From: Atopsyche davidsoni
Lineage: Eukaryota; Arthropoda; Insecta; Trichoptera; Hydrobiosidae
Direction: 5' to 3'
Assembly: GCA_022113835.1 (NCBI GenBank)
Contig: JAILWY010000001.1
Coordinates: 9,920,001-9,984,000 of the forward strand
DNA: 64,000 bases
The notes under the pieces are model-generated. The model searched no databases. It had not been told where the DNA came from and saw only the letters and a list, made by a program, of their open reading frames with translations. Position numbers and translations under genes: made by a program. This document shows positions 23,451-36,450 of the stretch, piece by piece. Every line of letters starts with the position of its first letter. The stretch's first letter is position 1.

Positions 23451-26400
23451 AAAACGTGAATTTTAGATAAATAATAAACCTCATTTACAAAGCCTAAAAA
23501 TACGACAGGTTTTTGTATCGTTGAATAACAATTAACACGAAGTAATCGTAAACGCTGAACCGGTGTTCATGGTTTTCTAATGTGAAAATAGTCCCATGAG
23601 TTTAAATTAAAATGTATTTATAATTAAATAATCATTTATTTTAGATAAAGGAATCACGTTCATAGTGTACGACTAATTTGGTTGAAAACAAATAACTTGA
23701 AATAACACTTCACGAAGCAGTTAGTAGGCATTATTGGTATGTCTGGTACAAAATCATAATGCAAACTTCGTGGAGAATTCTGAGCACGTCCGCGTCTTCC
23801 GTTTTCTAAAACGAACACCTAGTCGCCTGAAAGATTTATGTTCTCTACAGAAGTCTCTTTTTGTTTACAGAGTTTAAAAAAAAAATAATAACTGTACTCA
23901 ATATGTTTACGAAAAATAAACAAAAATCTTGCTAGTTGTCTTTTTTTCTTCACAAGAATTAATATATTTTCAACATTATCACGTAAACTTTTAGCATATG
24001 TAAATTTCAATAAAGAAAATTATTATATTCAATAAATTTATTAATGGTTTTGGGAAGAAAAGAAGGTTACCATATCAAATTCGACTTATGTAACCAATAT
24101 ATAAATATAAATTCGTAGACGAAATATCAAAATTCTGATACAATACAAATAAAGTAATCAACTGAAACCAAAAATGACAACAATTCCAAGCTCACAGTAA
24201 ATTACCTTATCAAAATATCCCCCTCTAGTTACCCTACTGTCTTTAGGAAACCATATGCAAAGCAGGGGGAGGAAAAGCACTGAAAACTGAGGAGGGTAAA
24301 ATCTTAATGAGTTATCATATACTTAGCGGAGCACTAGTCTATTACCCTCTTTGTTCATGCGATGCACCCCTGGCACGTTCGACCCTATTCTTTATCGCCT
24401 CGCTTTACAAAGGGGATGGAGAGGAAAGTTAAGAGGAATGATAATATACGGAGATCGGTATTTTTAAATTGACTATACCATAACAGTATTTAAGTAATTT
24501 TAAATGTCCCAGTAGAAAACTTTATAAAATACTTGTATATTTTAAATAAGATACTATTTTTAGCATCAAAATAAAAATGATTTAAGGGCCCAGCAATGAT
24601 AGATAATAAATATAAAGTAGATTTGTTCGTAGTGGGACATCTCCGATCAACAGTTGGCCACTATCTTCTCGTATTTCTCTTGTCTAGTGCGCACCAGGAA
24701 TTTTGAAAGGCATTCTTGAATTCTGCATTCATGTCATTTTCTTTAAACGAGCATTTCGACCCTTGGTCTCCTTGTGAAATATTTTCTGTAAAACTTCGGA
24801 AAGCATAGATATAAGTGATAATCTAAATGAAAAGGCTGCTTTAACTTAGAGTTTGAATCCAACCTGCGTCTCGAAAAAATTATTTGAAAATTTTTCTCTT
24901 TTTCTATGCGTGATTAATTTATCTAAATTTTAGCATAATTTATCTAAATAGCAATATATACTTTTAAGCGTAAGCTTAAATTAATTATTTTAAGTATATT
25001 TTTCATATACAAGAAAGCAAATGACTACAAAAAACGTAACCGTCAGTAAAATTTAATGCATTTTTTTATTTAGATCTCTGAGATTGGGTCACGTAAATCC
25101 GAATTAGTACGAGGCATAAAATTTCGCATTACGCGTAGTTCCTTTACGCCCTGTTACTAATACAGTTTCAGTAAAAAAAAAAAATATTAACGAGACTTAA
25201 AACTGAGTTGGATTTTACTATAACGGGTCTTTATTGCTTCTTTCTATCACGTACCATCTTTAAATTTGTAAAGTTTTTGCAACGCACGTGTGTCGTGAAT
25301 CTTTAAAATCAAATTGGAGGAAACCTATTTAAAACTAATCGTTACGTTTTTTTTGGATTTGGTTTACATGATATAATATAATGACCAAAGTAAAACAAAA
25401 TATATTTTTATTCATTTTACGTTACCATACATTTCCTATTTCAGTTTGCTAATAATTGGGTGATACGGTTAAATTTTATTAAATAAAACCTACGAACAAA
25501 CAAGCAAAAAAGATTTACTTGTCCATAAGTATATTATTCATTTATATTAAGAGACACAAGTCAAAACCAACAACGAATTATTAAAAAGCATGATATTTGT
25601 ACGTCATTAATGAAAGATTACAGGTTGTGACTTTATAACAAGACGCCTTTAGCAGGTGTCTACGGAATATTCGCTGTTGTATATGAAAAATAGGAGAAAT
25701 ACATTTTTTCTAGAATTTTTATTTGTTTTAAGGTTTGGAATAGTTTATATTTGTTCATGAAATCGAATAAAAAAGCTTACTAAGCCCACCAGGATTAGGT
25801 TCGTTACCGCAGTCAGCAAGCAGGCATGCTTTCTCTGTCTGTAAAATTCCAAGTCTCGAAACGACATGACCGCGAAATAATAAGGAAAGAATGCCAAGAC
25901 AAAAGAAACAAGTAGATGACTAGAAACAACGGGACAACTAGGCTCTTCTAGATGTTTTGCAGTGGGGACGCCGCTTTAGAGAGCCATTTCTCTCTGGCGG
26001 TTCTGAAAATCCATTCTCATGGGGCATAAGTAACGAGTAATTTTTCTCAGTGCACTTAGGAAATGAGCGGGGGCTCTCCTAGTAGAGAACAAATCGCTTT
26101 CCGATATTGCAGCTAATGGATTTTTTAAATTTATTTTTAGCACAGTGCATATCTCTGATAGTACGTTTACGGTATTTATTTTGCATGTAATAAATAATTT
26201 ATTTACATAAAATAAATAATTCAATATTTTTCATTATAAACCACAAAATCTATTTTTTAAGATTCTATATACATGTATTATTCTGTTATTTCCTTAATTA
26301 ATTAAACGAACGAGATTATAGGCTTCGTTTTATATGATGTTTTTTGTAATAAATTATAGTAAGTGACCTACTTTTTAAATCATCTCAGTAAAAACGTTGA

Positions 26401-28749
26401 AATTTTATATTTTAAAGGAGTTATTGTACTTTCAGTAGAAATGAAATATATTGAAATATCCAATTAAATATATTTAGTTCAAAAATAAACAAGGGTCTAT
26501 CAAAACAAAGCATTCCAATTTAATTTTTGAAATGGAATGGCAGAAAATTTTATCCCGGAAAGCATGGTCTGGTTATTTTCCGCTCCTAACTTTCCCGGTA
26601 TATGAACAAAGTCCCCCGACCGAGCACCCTCATGGAACGACAGAGCATTTGAGCAAATATTTGTTTTTAGTGAAGGGTGAAATAATGAAAAGTAATCTAC
26701 TTCCACGCAGGACTAGAGGCCTCCATGACGACATCACAAACAAACCCTTCTGATAAAGCATTATCCCTCGGACTAATAATTATGCTAAATGGGTTTATGC
26801 TTTCAAGCATTCAGTTTTATTGCGTAGCTCATTACGATTTCTAAGTTCGTATTAATTCCATTTACACTGGCGTGAAATTGTATCAAACTGAACCCTTAGG
26901 GAAATAACTGATTTATTAATCTGTTTAGGTTTTTAATAATTGTTGAAACTCAAATTAATTTTTGGATAATTGATACTTATTCATTTTAAATTGTTGATTG
27001 AGTAATTTCAGATTTAATATTAGAGAAAGTATAAAATGTCGTTATTATAATACAAACGATATTTTGATTTAACAAACGTTAAAAAATTCAAAAAATAACC
27101 AGGCACGTAAAAACCTATATCCAGTTATAGATTTATTTCATATTGATAAAGCTAATGAGAGATATACTGTATGTATATCTCTCATTAGCTTTGTTTATAC
27201 GCACAAAGGGTGAAAAACGTATCGTTTAACCTGGAATGTTGCAGATTACAGTGCTCGGAATGTGCAAGTCATCTCTGCACATAGCTACGCGTCGCTCGTT
27301 TATCTTTACCCTTGGAACTTAGCACGTAAATAAAATACCTCACCAATACAACTAGTGCAGAGAACCCTTTCTATATGTGTGCAGCAACTAATAAAAAGTC
27401 TTGGGATAGCACAATACAACTTCAAAGAAAATATATGCAAGCCATGCATTAATGAATCCTGAACATGACTTGAAAAAATAACACAAATAGTTTTGTATGT
27501 ACATACGCCTAATACGTATCCTAATAAAAAAAAAACTCTCTTGAACTACAAAAGAAATAATTATTTAAATATCTTAAAAATATTAATAATAAATTATGTC
27601 ACTTCATCACAACACAGTATTATTATTGTTTCACTTTATCCCAGGTAAAAACTACCCCATTATATTTTAATAGGCTGTATTTTATTTTTCAGTGTTGAAA
27701 TAACAAGAACTTATCTCAGTTAACCGAATAAAAAAATAAATAGAAATATACTATACAATTTTAGTTGAAAATATTGCAAGATGGCGATCGTACAAAAGTT
27801 GCGTCCGTAAATCAGAAGGCTGTGTCGGTAGCAACTGTCACCAGATAACAAGGGAAGACTCCTGCCCTCCCCAGATAACCATCACTTCTGTAGAGAGGGT
27901 ATCTTCGGAGTAAATTGAAGAAGATCATTTTAATTATATTTTAAATCAATATTTATATTTTGGAGCGCTCAATAAAATTTTATACGTATTTAATAATTTA
28001 CATATTTTTGTGTAAATTCTTAATATTAACTTTATAAAAGTTTAAACTGGCAATTCAAAGATATTAAAAGACAAAAACACTTCCTGTCTAGCTTAATTTA
28101 AAATTACTTTAACTTTTGGTCAATTACAGATTCAAATAAATGCTATAAATTAAATAGGTATCATTATAATAATATGTATGATATATATTATATGATATAA
28201 TTGATGAAAAAATTGCTAAGGATTTCAGCAAATAACAGAGTACTCCGCTGAGCTCAAAATAATATTATTCCGAAATACAATATAGACGCCGACTTCAAAA
28301 CCAAATTTTAGGAAGAAAATTCATTTGCGCCAGGACTGGGAACACTTCAGGCAATTCCATGAATAAAGTTATTCAATTATCGGCTGAAAACACGGCGCCT
28401 GTTTATTTTATTGCAGTTCACTCCATCACTTTGTCACAGGCTTATTTTGGCGCAGAATTATTTTGACATATTAATATATTTTTTCATTTGTTGAAATATA
28501 TTTTTAGATTTTAATTTCATAATCATTTTGTCTCGTTTATTTTTTTGAAGTTTCGAAGAATATCACTTATTTTCATTCTTATTAAATTTAATAATTTTTG
28601 CTTTCATAATAAATTATTTGTACCGTAGACATTATCATCCAGATAAAAATTGTATAATAATAAAATAATGTCCGGAATGCAGAAAACATTTTCTAAAAGT
28701 ATTAATTAATATTTATTAAAAATTATATGGTGTTTATTTATATGCTTTA
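23451..28749. other. 5.3 kb mostly AT-rich stretch with small islands
   Basis: No credible gene. Mixed-composition patches occur at about 24200-24430, 25790-26100, 26550-26760 and 27780-27910, each lacking a convincing frame. The hairpin at 27148-27192 is listed separately. Confidence 0.45.
27148..27192. repeat. Perfect 20-bp hairpin, 5-nt loop
   Basis: The arm at 27148-27167 and the arm at 27173-27192 are exact reverse complements with loop TGTAT. The arms begin AAAGCTAATGAG and end CTCATTAGCTTT. If transcribed from either strand this forms a stable stem, though shorter than a typical animal pre-miRNA (about 30 or more paired positions). It could be a tiny foldback remnant. Confidence 0.9.
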
Positions 28750-29045
28750 TTACAGGGAGTACCTCTGTTTAAGGACGAGGAAATGACGAAGAACCCGACA
28801 TACCGCACTCCCCTGTCCCTCCTACCCTTCCACCTCCAGATCACTCCTGCCGCCCATCGCCTGCCCCTCCTCCTCTAGGGAGAGCCCGGGACGTCAGCAG
28901 TCTCGACGTTTTAATTTAGCTTCAATATAATATGGAGGAGACCGATATGCCAGAGATCAAAAGTTCAAACTGCGGTCGGCCCACGGGCGGCCTCATTGGC
29001 GATCTCCGCTGAAATGTCAAATATTTGTCTCCACCATGGCGACCC
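28750..29045. promoter_or_regulatory. GC-rich island, about 290 bp
   Basis: Begins with a C-rich pyrimidine stretch to 28880 (CCCCTCCTCCTC-like), then a complex segment to 29045 with GACGTCAG and CCATGGCGAC words. A POU-type octamer ATTTGCAT follows at 29054-29061. It starts after a run ending TTTATTACAG at 28746-28755 that resembles a 3' splice site, but the frames beyond it stop early. Confidence 0.27.
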
Positions 29046-29279
29046 AATTTAATATTTGCATATTTTTAATTAAATTTAAAAAAAATATATTTCTTGAATA
29101 TTGAATTATATGTTTACAGTCTTTGCGCAGTTTAAAATGAATACGAGTGACACGGTTATGTATTACAAGAAATTAAAACTCGGGTAATTTTGGTAACGCG
29201 TGAATGCTTGCAACTATTTAATATAATGAGCCCTTTCATTAGGGTTAATGTGATATTTTAAAGTTTAAAAGTAGTAAAA

Positions 29280-29450
29280 AGCCAAGCCTGGCCAAGTCGT
29301 TAGAAGTCTCTCGGCTGAAGGATGTTATCTCGGGGCTTTCTTGGCAGTGGGAGAGTTAGCACTTCATGCCGCACGTGAGGAGAATGGACGCCGCTCGGGC
29401 CGGCAGGGCGAGGCCCGTGCCCGGGAGTGAACCCTCTTCGCAAAGTCTGG
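29280..29450. promoter_or_regulatory. GC-rich island
   Basis: CpG-rich sequence with nested GGGCC/GGCCC pairings near 29397-29425 (arms 5 bp). No coding frame. Regulatory reading from composition only. Confidence 0.2.
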
Positions 29451-30770
29451 ACATTTAATTACCAAATCGGATATTGTAATGGTATTATTTTAAAAAAATG
29501 AAAAAAAAGCTTATATATTTTTTATGTTCAAGGGATTCGTGCTATAAATACCAACAAATTTTTATTAGTTTTGTAATAAAATGAAATCACAAAACGAGGT
29601 GATCTCGAGAGGTTTTTAAATACATTTTTTTTTTTTTTATTTAATTTTTTTGTTATTTCAAAATGATAGAATCTGTAGTCAAAAAATTACTGGAGTCGAA
29701 TTAAATTCATACGCAACACAACCATTAAATATGGAAAACTGTAGCGCATCAAATTTTAATAACAAGTAACTGGAAAAATTTATTATTCTTCTATAAATTA
29801 TGATTAAAATAACATTTAAGGGGTGGTTATCAAGGTCGCCGCGTACAACATAAGCACAAAAAGCTCAGAAAAACGTGTTTAAATATTGTGAATTTACATT
29901 TGGTCATCCCTGGGACAACAGACGAAAGTTTTATTTTGCTTGCTAAATTTTACCTAGAATATTTTTATTATCTGCAATACCTGCTGAGATCAGCAAAGGA
30001 TCTGCGACGGAAAGTTTATGTAACCAAGAAGGCAGAAGTAAAAAAGTTTATCTACGTCTTTTCCAGCCGCATATATTATAACTTGTAAGTCAGTTGTCTA
30101 GCGACCACTTTCTTTTCTTATTTGTATTCCTTTACTGCATAGTTTTATATTAAAAAAAAAAAAAAAAACATTACACTGTAGCAAATATTTATGGTGGTGA
30201 TGGGTTATTAACGATCGTAAGGGATAATGTGCATATGCACATTGATATTTATTGTAGGTCTAGTTTTTAATATTTAATGTATTATAAAAATTACTTGAAA
30301 ATTTGTAAAATAATTTAAATACTTCAGAGTATTATTTCGATTTTATAAATCTAAAATTTTCAAAACGATTAAAAGTTTATTTTAGGATTTTTCAAAGTAA
30401 TATTGATACGTGTAAATTTCACGACTTTTTCCAACTCTAATATGGTCTAAACATCCGATACCAGCTGCTCTTCTAGGTAGACTTAATGGCCTCTATTTGT
30501 CCAGAGAAGGCACAAAATATTTCAAAACACTCCATTCTACTCTACTAGTCAATTTGAATCTATTTTCGAGAGAATTTATGAATCCAATTACACAATTGTG
30601 TTTAATGCAAACTTTTAGATTCGAATTTATATTTTCATAAGACAAAAATCACCGTAAAACTAATAATAAAATATTTCTTATCGTGATACTAAATATTGAT
30701 CAACACTATTTTATAGAAACCACCCACAGTGTATATCATCCATTTTTCAAGTACTCAGCCTAGTGTAAAA
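29451..30770. other. AT-rich stretch with homopolymer runs
   Basis: Contains T13-T14 near 29625 and an A17 run at 30152-30168. I looked for a retrocopy upstream of the A run and found no protein resemblance or flanking duplication. A 66-codon plus-strand frame at 29888-30088 has no known match. Confidence 0.5.
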
Positions 30771-31090
30771 AATCGACAGCGCTGTGTGCTTTTTACCTCT
30801 CGTGCAATGTATAAAGCATCGTCTCCTTTTATCTCCCTGACACCGCATTACACAACAATCGGCCAGAAATCGATACTCGCCATAAATCACAAGACGTTCC
30901 TCTACCGATCGATACTTATTAGATATCGGGCGATTATCTGCCCCTCATTGTTTAGGATCGGCTTTTCTGCGAGGCTACAGGGGAGAGCGGGGTGAACAAA
31001 TAAAAACAAATGTAACGAGCAGCGCAGGCCTGGCCCGATCTCCCGTGCAGATATCCCCTTGCAGACCACTTGTACTAAAAATACGCCACG
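30771..31090. promoter_or_regulatory. Mixed-composition island
   Basis: Complex sequence overlapping an 88-codon plus-strand frame (30729-30995) with no family resemblance. ATCGATA-type words recur at about 30870 and 30908. Listed because it is distinctly non-AT-rich; function unknown. Confidence 0.18.
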
Positions 31091-31495
31091 ATTCTAAAAA
31101 TATCTATTCTTAACCTTAGAACTAAGTACAATAGGCAAGAGGGTTCAAAAATTACATTTCAACAATCATTAAAAAAAACTAACGGTTCATTATCCTTTTG
31201 TGTTATTTTTAAAACACACATTTTTTTAAACCATGTGAATATTTACTAACGGGCTGAAGATAATTTTTGACACAAATATAAAATATATTATCAGTCAAAA
31301 AAAAAAAAACACAAACGGTTTACATGCCATACATAATCAAGTAAAAAATTAATTTTAAAACAATTGGATTTAAACATGGTACTAGTTTACAATTGAAATT
31401 GCAGAAAAACTATTTTGCAATAGATAATGTGGTTTTGGTTATTTCATGTTTATAAAATCCCAAAAATCTAAGCAAGATAAGATTGCATGCCATTC
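31091..31495. other. AT-rich spacer
   Basis: A-rich and T-rich words, including an A12 run near 31300. Nothing recognised. Confidence 0.55.
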
Positions 31496-31735
31496 TTTTG
31501 ATTCGCAAGTCCGAGCGCCCCGCAGCGGCGCGGCTCGGCTCCGATGGCGGCGCGTGATATAAATAATTGCAACGCTTCCCAGTTTTCCTCCGAGCCAATA
31601 AATTACAGGAGCATTCGAGATAAAACGGCCGGCCCAGGAGAGCTACTCTAGGCGCGATCCCGCATCCAGTGGAAGAGCTCACAGTGGCTCGGGCTCGCTG
31701 AGACCGGACACTTGGACGACAGGCGTCAACAAGTA
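31496..31735. promoter_or_regulatory. GC-rich island A, shares blocks with the 43.3-kb island
   Basis: The segment 31556-31620 contains, in order, GATATAAATAATTGCAA, CGAGCC and CAGGAGCATTCGAG. Near-identical blocks occur in the same order and similar spacing at 43317-43381. The first half is CpG-rich (GCGGCGCGGCTCGGC-like). Shared order suggests either related regulatory modules or fragments of one dispersed repeat family. Confidence 0.35.
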
Positions 31736-31779
31736 AAGCATCCCGTTGTATTAGATATTCCTACAAATCATATTGATTC

Positions 31780-31806
31780 GTTTTATAATCATATTGATTA
31801 TAAAAC
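31780..31806. repeat. 12-bp hairpin
   Basis: GTTTTATAATCA (31780-31791) and TGATTATAAAAC (31795-31806) are exact reverse complements with a 3-nt spacer. Small AT-rich palindrome between two GC islands; could be chance. Confidence 0.8.
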
Positions 31807-31889
31807 TGTCAATCGACACAACTAATATACTTATTTAAAAGTAAATAAATATAAAATGTGAGAGAAAGCAGCGTAGAAAATAATTTCCC

Positions 31890-32140
31890 GGTAAGAAAAG
31901 GCAGTGAATCTCGAGCAGCCCCCAACGCGCTGCTCGGTACTTGCTGCAATTGCTCGCTCAGATTCGGAATTTCTCTTCAAAATATTAAGGGTGGGAGGGG
32001 TAGCTCTCAAACGCGGCGGCGGGGTGTCAACCGTCAATTACCACCCTGGCCGACCGAGGCTTCTCCTGCACCACTCTAGAGCACTTGCACCTCGGGGCTG
32101 TCGCGCATCAGCCGGGGGAACGTCACTATCCCTGAACCAC
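31890..32140. promoter_or_regulatory. GC-rich island, about 250 bp
   Basis: Complex CpG-containing block with AACCGTCAATTACC, an Antp/Exd-like homeodomain context, near 32029-32042, and an inverted CCGAGG/CCTCGG pair around 32055-32096. Open frames of 73 and 81 codons overlap it on the plus strand in different frames, which argues against either being real. Confidence 0.25.
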
Positions 32141-35090
32141 TCAGAATAAATAAATAAATATGCATTATACCCACATCACGGTACACATAAACTAACATCA
32201 ATCTTAAACTAGCATAATAGCAGTTATATTTAAAGTATCGATTTAACCTGTGAACTATTATTGAAGATCCAATGGCTCTCACAACTGCAACTAACAAATA
32301 TGGTGAGGGTCTAATTCATTAACTGTCCAAAAGCGTTTTTAAAATATAAGTCATGATTTATCTTTACCTCTTGGGAAAGTCTGGAGTACCGAGACGTTTA
32401 ACTGTAGGTGTGGCCAACCCAATGGTCTGAAACAGATTAGTTCACACTCACAGGAAGTAACGAGAAGAGAGTAGATGAAAAATCGTTAACATTTTTCACT
32501 TCCTTGTCATTAATGTTTTTGAGTTTCATTTAACCCGGAAACCTAGTCTGTAAAATGTATCTTTAAATTAATTTTTACGTCTTATCATAAGATTATTTTT
32601 TTATATATTATCTTATGCCACACACGTCTGCATCCGTTTACCATAAAATAACTTGTGCTTTGTAATTTTCCGCCACTCGTCACTTTATACTCCCAAAGCA
32701 ATCTTTGCATTTTCACATTTCGATGGGTTGTTGCATAGCGTATTTTAGACTATCCGTAATTTAATGAATTCATTGTTGATTGTTTTGCTATATATGTATA
32801 TTGTGTGATATAAAGGTATATATTGCGAGACGTCTCTTCTGAGTTGCAATCGTTTTATTGTTTGTCTGACAACAGTACATCACGTCTTAACGTTTAAATG
32901 ACTTTCGAAAAATAAACACACATTGTAGTGATACCTGAAATACATTTTTACTAGCTCGCTGTGTACCTTTCACTCTTAAAATCTCGGTTTTACTTTCAGT
33001 AACATACACCGTAACAATTGTTTATGTCTTAATTTTATATTTTGTTCTTTATGATCTTCTATGTAAAAAACTCTTTTTCTGGGGTGCAACTTATTTTTTT
33101 AATTACGCGCAACATAAATACTAATTTTCAGAAACAATATAATTAAAATTTATATTTTTTACTAGTGATACTAAAATAGGCTATTTTTATAACGATAAAT
33201 TTATAAAATTGATTTTGGGATGATTATTTCTTCGTCTGTTTTTCACTGTGTATAAGAAAAATATGTTTTTAAAAATCTTCCATAAAGAGGAGTGGTCAGG
33301 CTAAATCGTATCTGGTCTTTTACTTTCCTATTCTTTCAGCAGCAACGCTTTTTAAGTACGTACAATCGATATATAGCTGCAGTTATGCCATTACAGTTAA
33401 GAAAGATGTTTATCTCGGTCGTAAAATAAATACCATAAAATTATTTGTTATTTAATGACTCTGGTTAGATTTTAGGAAACATTGTAATCATTGCAAGATT
33501 AATTTCTATGAGTGCAATAAATATCATAGTAAGCAGCTGAAGTTTTTAGTGTCTATCATGCTAGGACTGAATGAATTTGTAAATCGTAACAATATGAAAA
33601 AAAATAAAAAATAAGGAAACATTGAAATTAAGTAATTGAATCAAACCTATTAAAATAAAAATTTTAACTAAGAATATTAACTGAATTCTTAAATTGTAAG
33701 TTGTAAGTCAGAAAGAAAAGTTTTTGCATAATTTTAATAAAATTTGTGAGTAGAAGATAGTCACCCTATTGCAACATCGTTAATGAACCCTAAAAATACC
33801 CAAGATTTCCAAGCTTCCGGGTAAAAATTAATATGTAAGTAAGAACAACAATATATGTCACTCAAGCGAGATAAATTACTATGTTCATGCTATAAACCTG
33901 AACCCATTAAATGTCAACATGATATTCATATTATTTTCAAAATATTTATTACATTGTGTTAATATTGTGCCGCAATTATGTTGAAGGCCTCAAGAGAGTT
34001 GGTCGTTTCTGCCAGCTGTTTACTTAACAATATAAAATCTCACACTGTCTAACTAACATGTGCTGATAATATCAGCTTGCAGTAGTGGTTCTTGGTAAAA
34101 AGTTGACACCATAAGGTTGTGTTTCTTGTTGGACTGTAATGGTCGCCATGGGGCAGACTTACTTATACCTATTGAATAATTCTATTTTAATTGGGGCATT
34201 ACTCTTTGTTGTTAATCTATAAGCGATAATCATTTACTTTGCTAAAAAAATATTTTTGGTAACACAACCTGTTATTAATCTATTATTTTAATACGCAATT
34301 GTATACAAAGAAAGTGAACCATAGATATGATACTAAAAATTTAAATAAAAGATTAAAAATAATGAATATTCATAAATTTTCTCTTTATGATTTAGTAATT
34401 TGAGTACAATCTATACTGTAATTTGATAAATCAAAATTTATTGTGATATGGAAATGTTCGCAAAGAAATCCCGCTAGTTCGGTTGTTTGGAGAATCAAAA
34501 AGAATTTACATTATTCATAGCTCGCATAGGCAAAATTTCAAACCTTAAATGATTAAAAGGACTCAGTGGCAGAGTGGTAACATTAATGCATTTATTATTG
34601 AACTTTAAATTGCATTTCGTATCAGCTGGTCATCTTAATTTAACCTCAGTTTTATTTTATCATTGAAATTGTAAAGTAATGAACTTATTGCTACATACGA
34701 TATAAATTATTTGATTTATGGAAAATACATTCTACGCTTGTAACAAAAATATTTTCAACGTGTTGTTTGTTTATTTTTTAAACATTTGATACATTTCGAT
34801 CTTCTTCAGATCTTCCTCGATGAAAAAATACAAAGCCCAAAAAGGTTTTATCTTTTTATGATGACCAAATAAATGTTTATTCTACCTGAAACCAAATCTA
34901 TATGAAGTTTTTATTGCCATGGAGCAGAATAGTTTCCTCGCGAATATCTCAATTTCATATTATATCACAAACGGAAGAAATCGAATGTCGTAAGTAGATT
35001 AAAACCCATACCACATGTTTGAAAAACGACAAAATATACATTGAACTCATCCAATTGTACCGAAGATAGATGTAATATAGTATATATCTG
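32141..35090. other. 2.9 kb AT-rich stretch
   Basis: No frame above the background length. A tRNA-like 5' half at 34559-34590 was examined and rejected (no T arm). Nothing else recognised. Confidence 0.5.
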
Positions 35091-35360
35091 AAGACCTTCC
35101 CCCCTCCCATCCTCCCTTCCCAACTCAATAAATCTGTGCTCCGAGCGAGATATTTCCGCGGAGATATTTGAACAGCCTGAATTTAAGTATTTTGCTTACG
35201 ATTTCATGAATAATGTATGTCCCTAAGAACTCGATTGTCTTTGAACGGAGGCAGTGTTCCACCCACAAGGCTTCAAGGGGTATGACGAAATCCTCACCAC
35301 ATACAATACCAAAGACCGACTCCGCAGCGGGCAGCGGTCCGAAAGCTCCGTGGAATTAAT
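35091..35360. promoter_or_regulatory. Island opening with a polypyrimidine tract
   Basis: A C/T-only tract spans about 35095-35120, followed by complex sequence with a 9-bp direct repeat GAGATATTT at 35147-35155 and 35161-35169. No coding signal. A regulatory role is possible but unsupported beyond composition. Confidence 0.2.
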
Positions 35361-36179
35361 TATTATTAATAAATCGTAAATTGCCTATCAAACAAAGCAT
35401 TCAGATTGTATTATTATATTATGCAAGTATGTAAATTTCAGTTCTCATCAATGAAGATCTGTATACATATTCATTTGGTTAATATAAGCTTTAATTTAAA
35501 TAGCGCAATCTATTAAAGTTATTATTATTTTTAAACGTAACACGAAACGATTTCAAATAAAACGCCATATTTTATTGTAATATTTACTTATTTAATCAAA
35601 TTAGGGTTTCAACTAATAATATAAGATCAAGATATTTGAAAGTAATAAACAAAATGGTAATTAAGGATATTTCAAAAGTTGGTAATGCCAAAATATTTAA
35701 CAGAAAATAGCCTCTGGAAGTTAATTATTATAACTTATTTTTCTTATACCCAAAAAACATAATTTAAAAATATTATATTTTTTTATTGAAATATTATTTA
35801 AATTGTCGCTTTATGTGTGATTATATCATTTTGTTGTCATGAAGACTAATTGCAGCGATAACATTATTTTTATTAGATTTTTAGCTAAATTAATAAATTA
35901 AATTTACATATAAATATTCAATGAAATTAATAAAAAATGATTTTTCAAGATTAGGTATTTTTAATATAGTGCTGTTATCATTAATTGTATTGAAGTAAAT
36001 TCCTAGTAAGTACACATTAGGAAACGTTTTGTTGAACATGAGTGAGCTATTCTCACCATCGGCTAATGACAGGCTATCGTGGGCCTTAATCCCTATTAAC
36101 AACAAAACAAAAAAATGTTAAACATTATTTAAACGGTTTGTTTTTACGAAATTAATAACATATTAAATAACCATCACCA
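35361..36179. other. AT-rich spacer
   Basis: AT-rich words only. A 71-codon minus-strand frame (35890-36105) has no recognisable features. Confidence 0.5.
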
Positions 36180-36450
36180 TCGGCATTCAATTAAAACAAC
36201 AGATGATGTCATTACGAGCAATACCAGCGGCTAGAACAGATGATTCATAGAACTTATTGCCCGTACCCAGATGGTTCTCCTCCCTGAATAAATACAATAT
36301 AACTAAAGGTAGGATTATTGTGCCGGACCACCCACGCCAGAACCTGCTGGTCATCCAATGTCTTCCTGGATCCAGGAGTTCCGAATGTGCTCTGCTCACG
36401 CTTTCACAATATATATTGCAATCTTCTACCTTTCTTAGAAGATTTACGGA
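36180..36450. promoter_or_regulatory. Island with a perfect Gli/Ci site
   Basis: GACCACCCA at 36326-36334 (TGGGTGGTC on the minus strand) is the exact Gli/Cubitus interruptus consensus. Frames of 76 codons (plus) and 88 codons (minus) overlap across the island, and neither resembles a known protein. Candidate Hedgehog-responsive element by motif only; a single 9-mer can occur by chance in 64 kb. Confidence 0.25.

Noticed and set aside
24843..24875. T-arm-like sequence on the minus strand (TTGGA-TTCAAAC-TCTAA)
   Set aside because: Five pairs form, but there is no D arm or anticodon arm upstream; chance or a very old SINE trace.
30152..30168. A17 run as a possible poly(A) tail of a retrocopy
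   Set aside because: No upstream protein or LINE resemblance and no target-site duplication; similar homopolymers occur at 29625, 40164 and 52022.
34559..34590. tRNA-like 5' half (box-A-like GGACTCAGTGGCAGAGTGG with a CTC/GAG D stem)
   Set aside because: No anticodon stem, T stem or box B follows within tRNA distance; at most a fragment of a tRNA-derived repeat.
34790..34825. CTGAAGAAGATCGAAATG-like motif on the minus strand
   Set aside because: Resembles a motif common in dispersed arthropod repeats, but no element boundaries or protein could be found around it.
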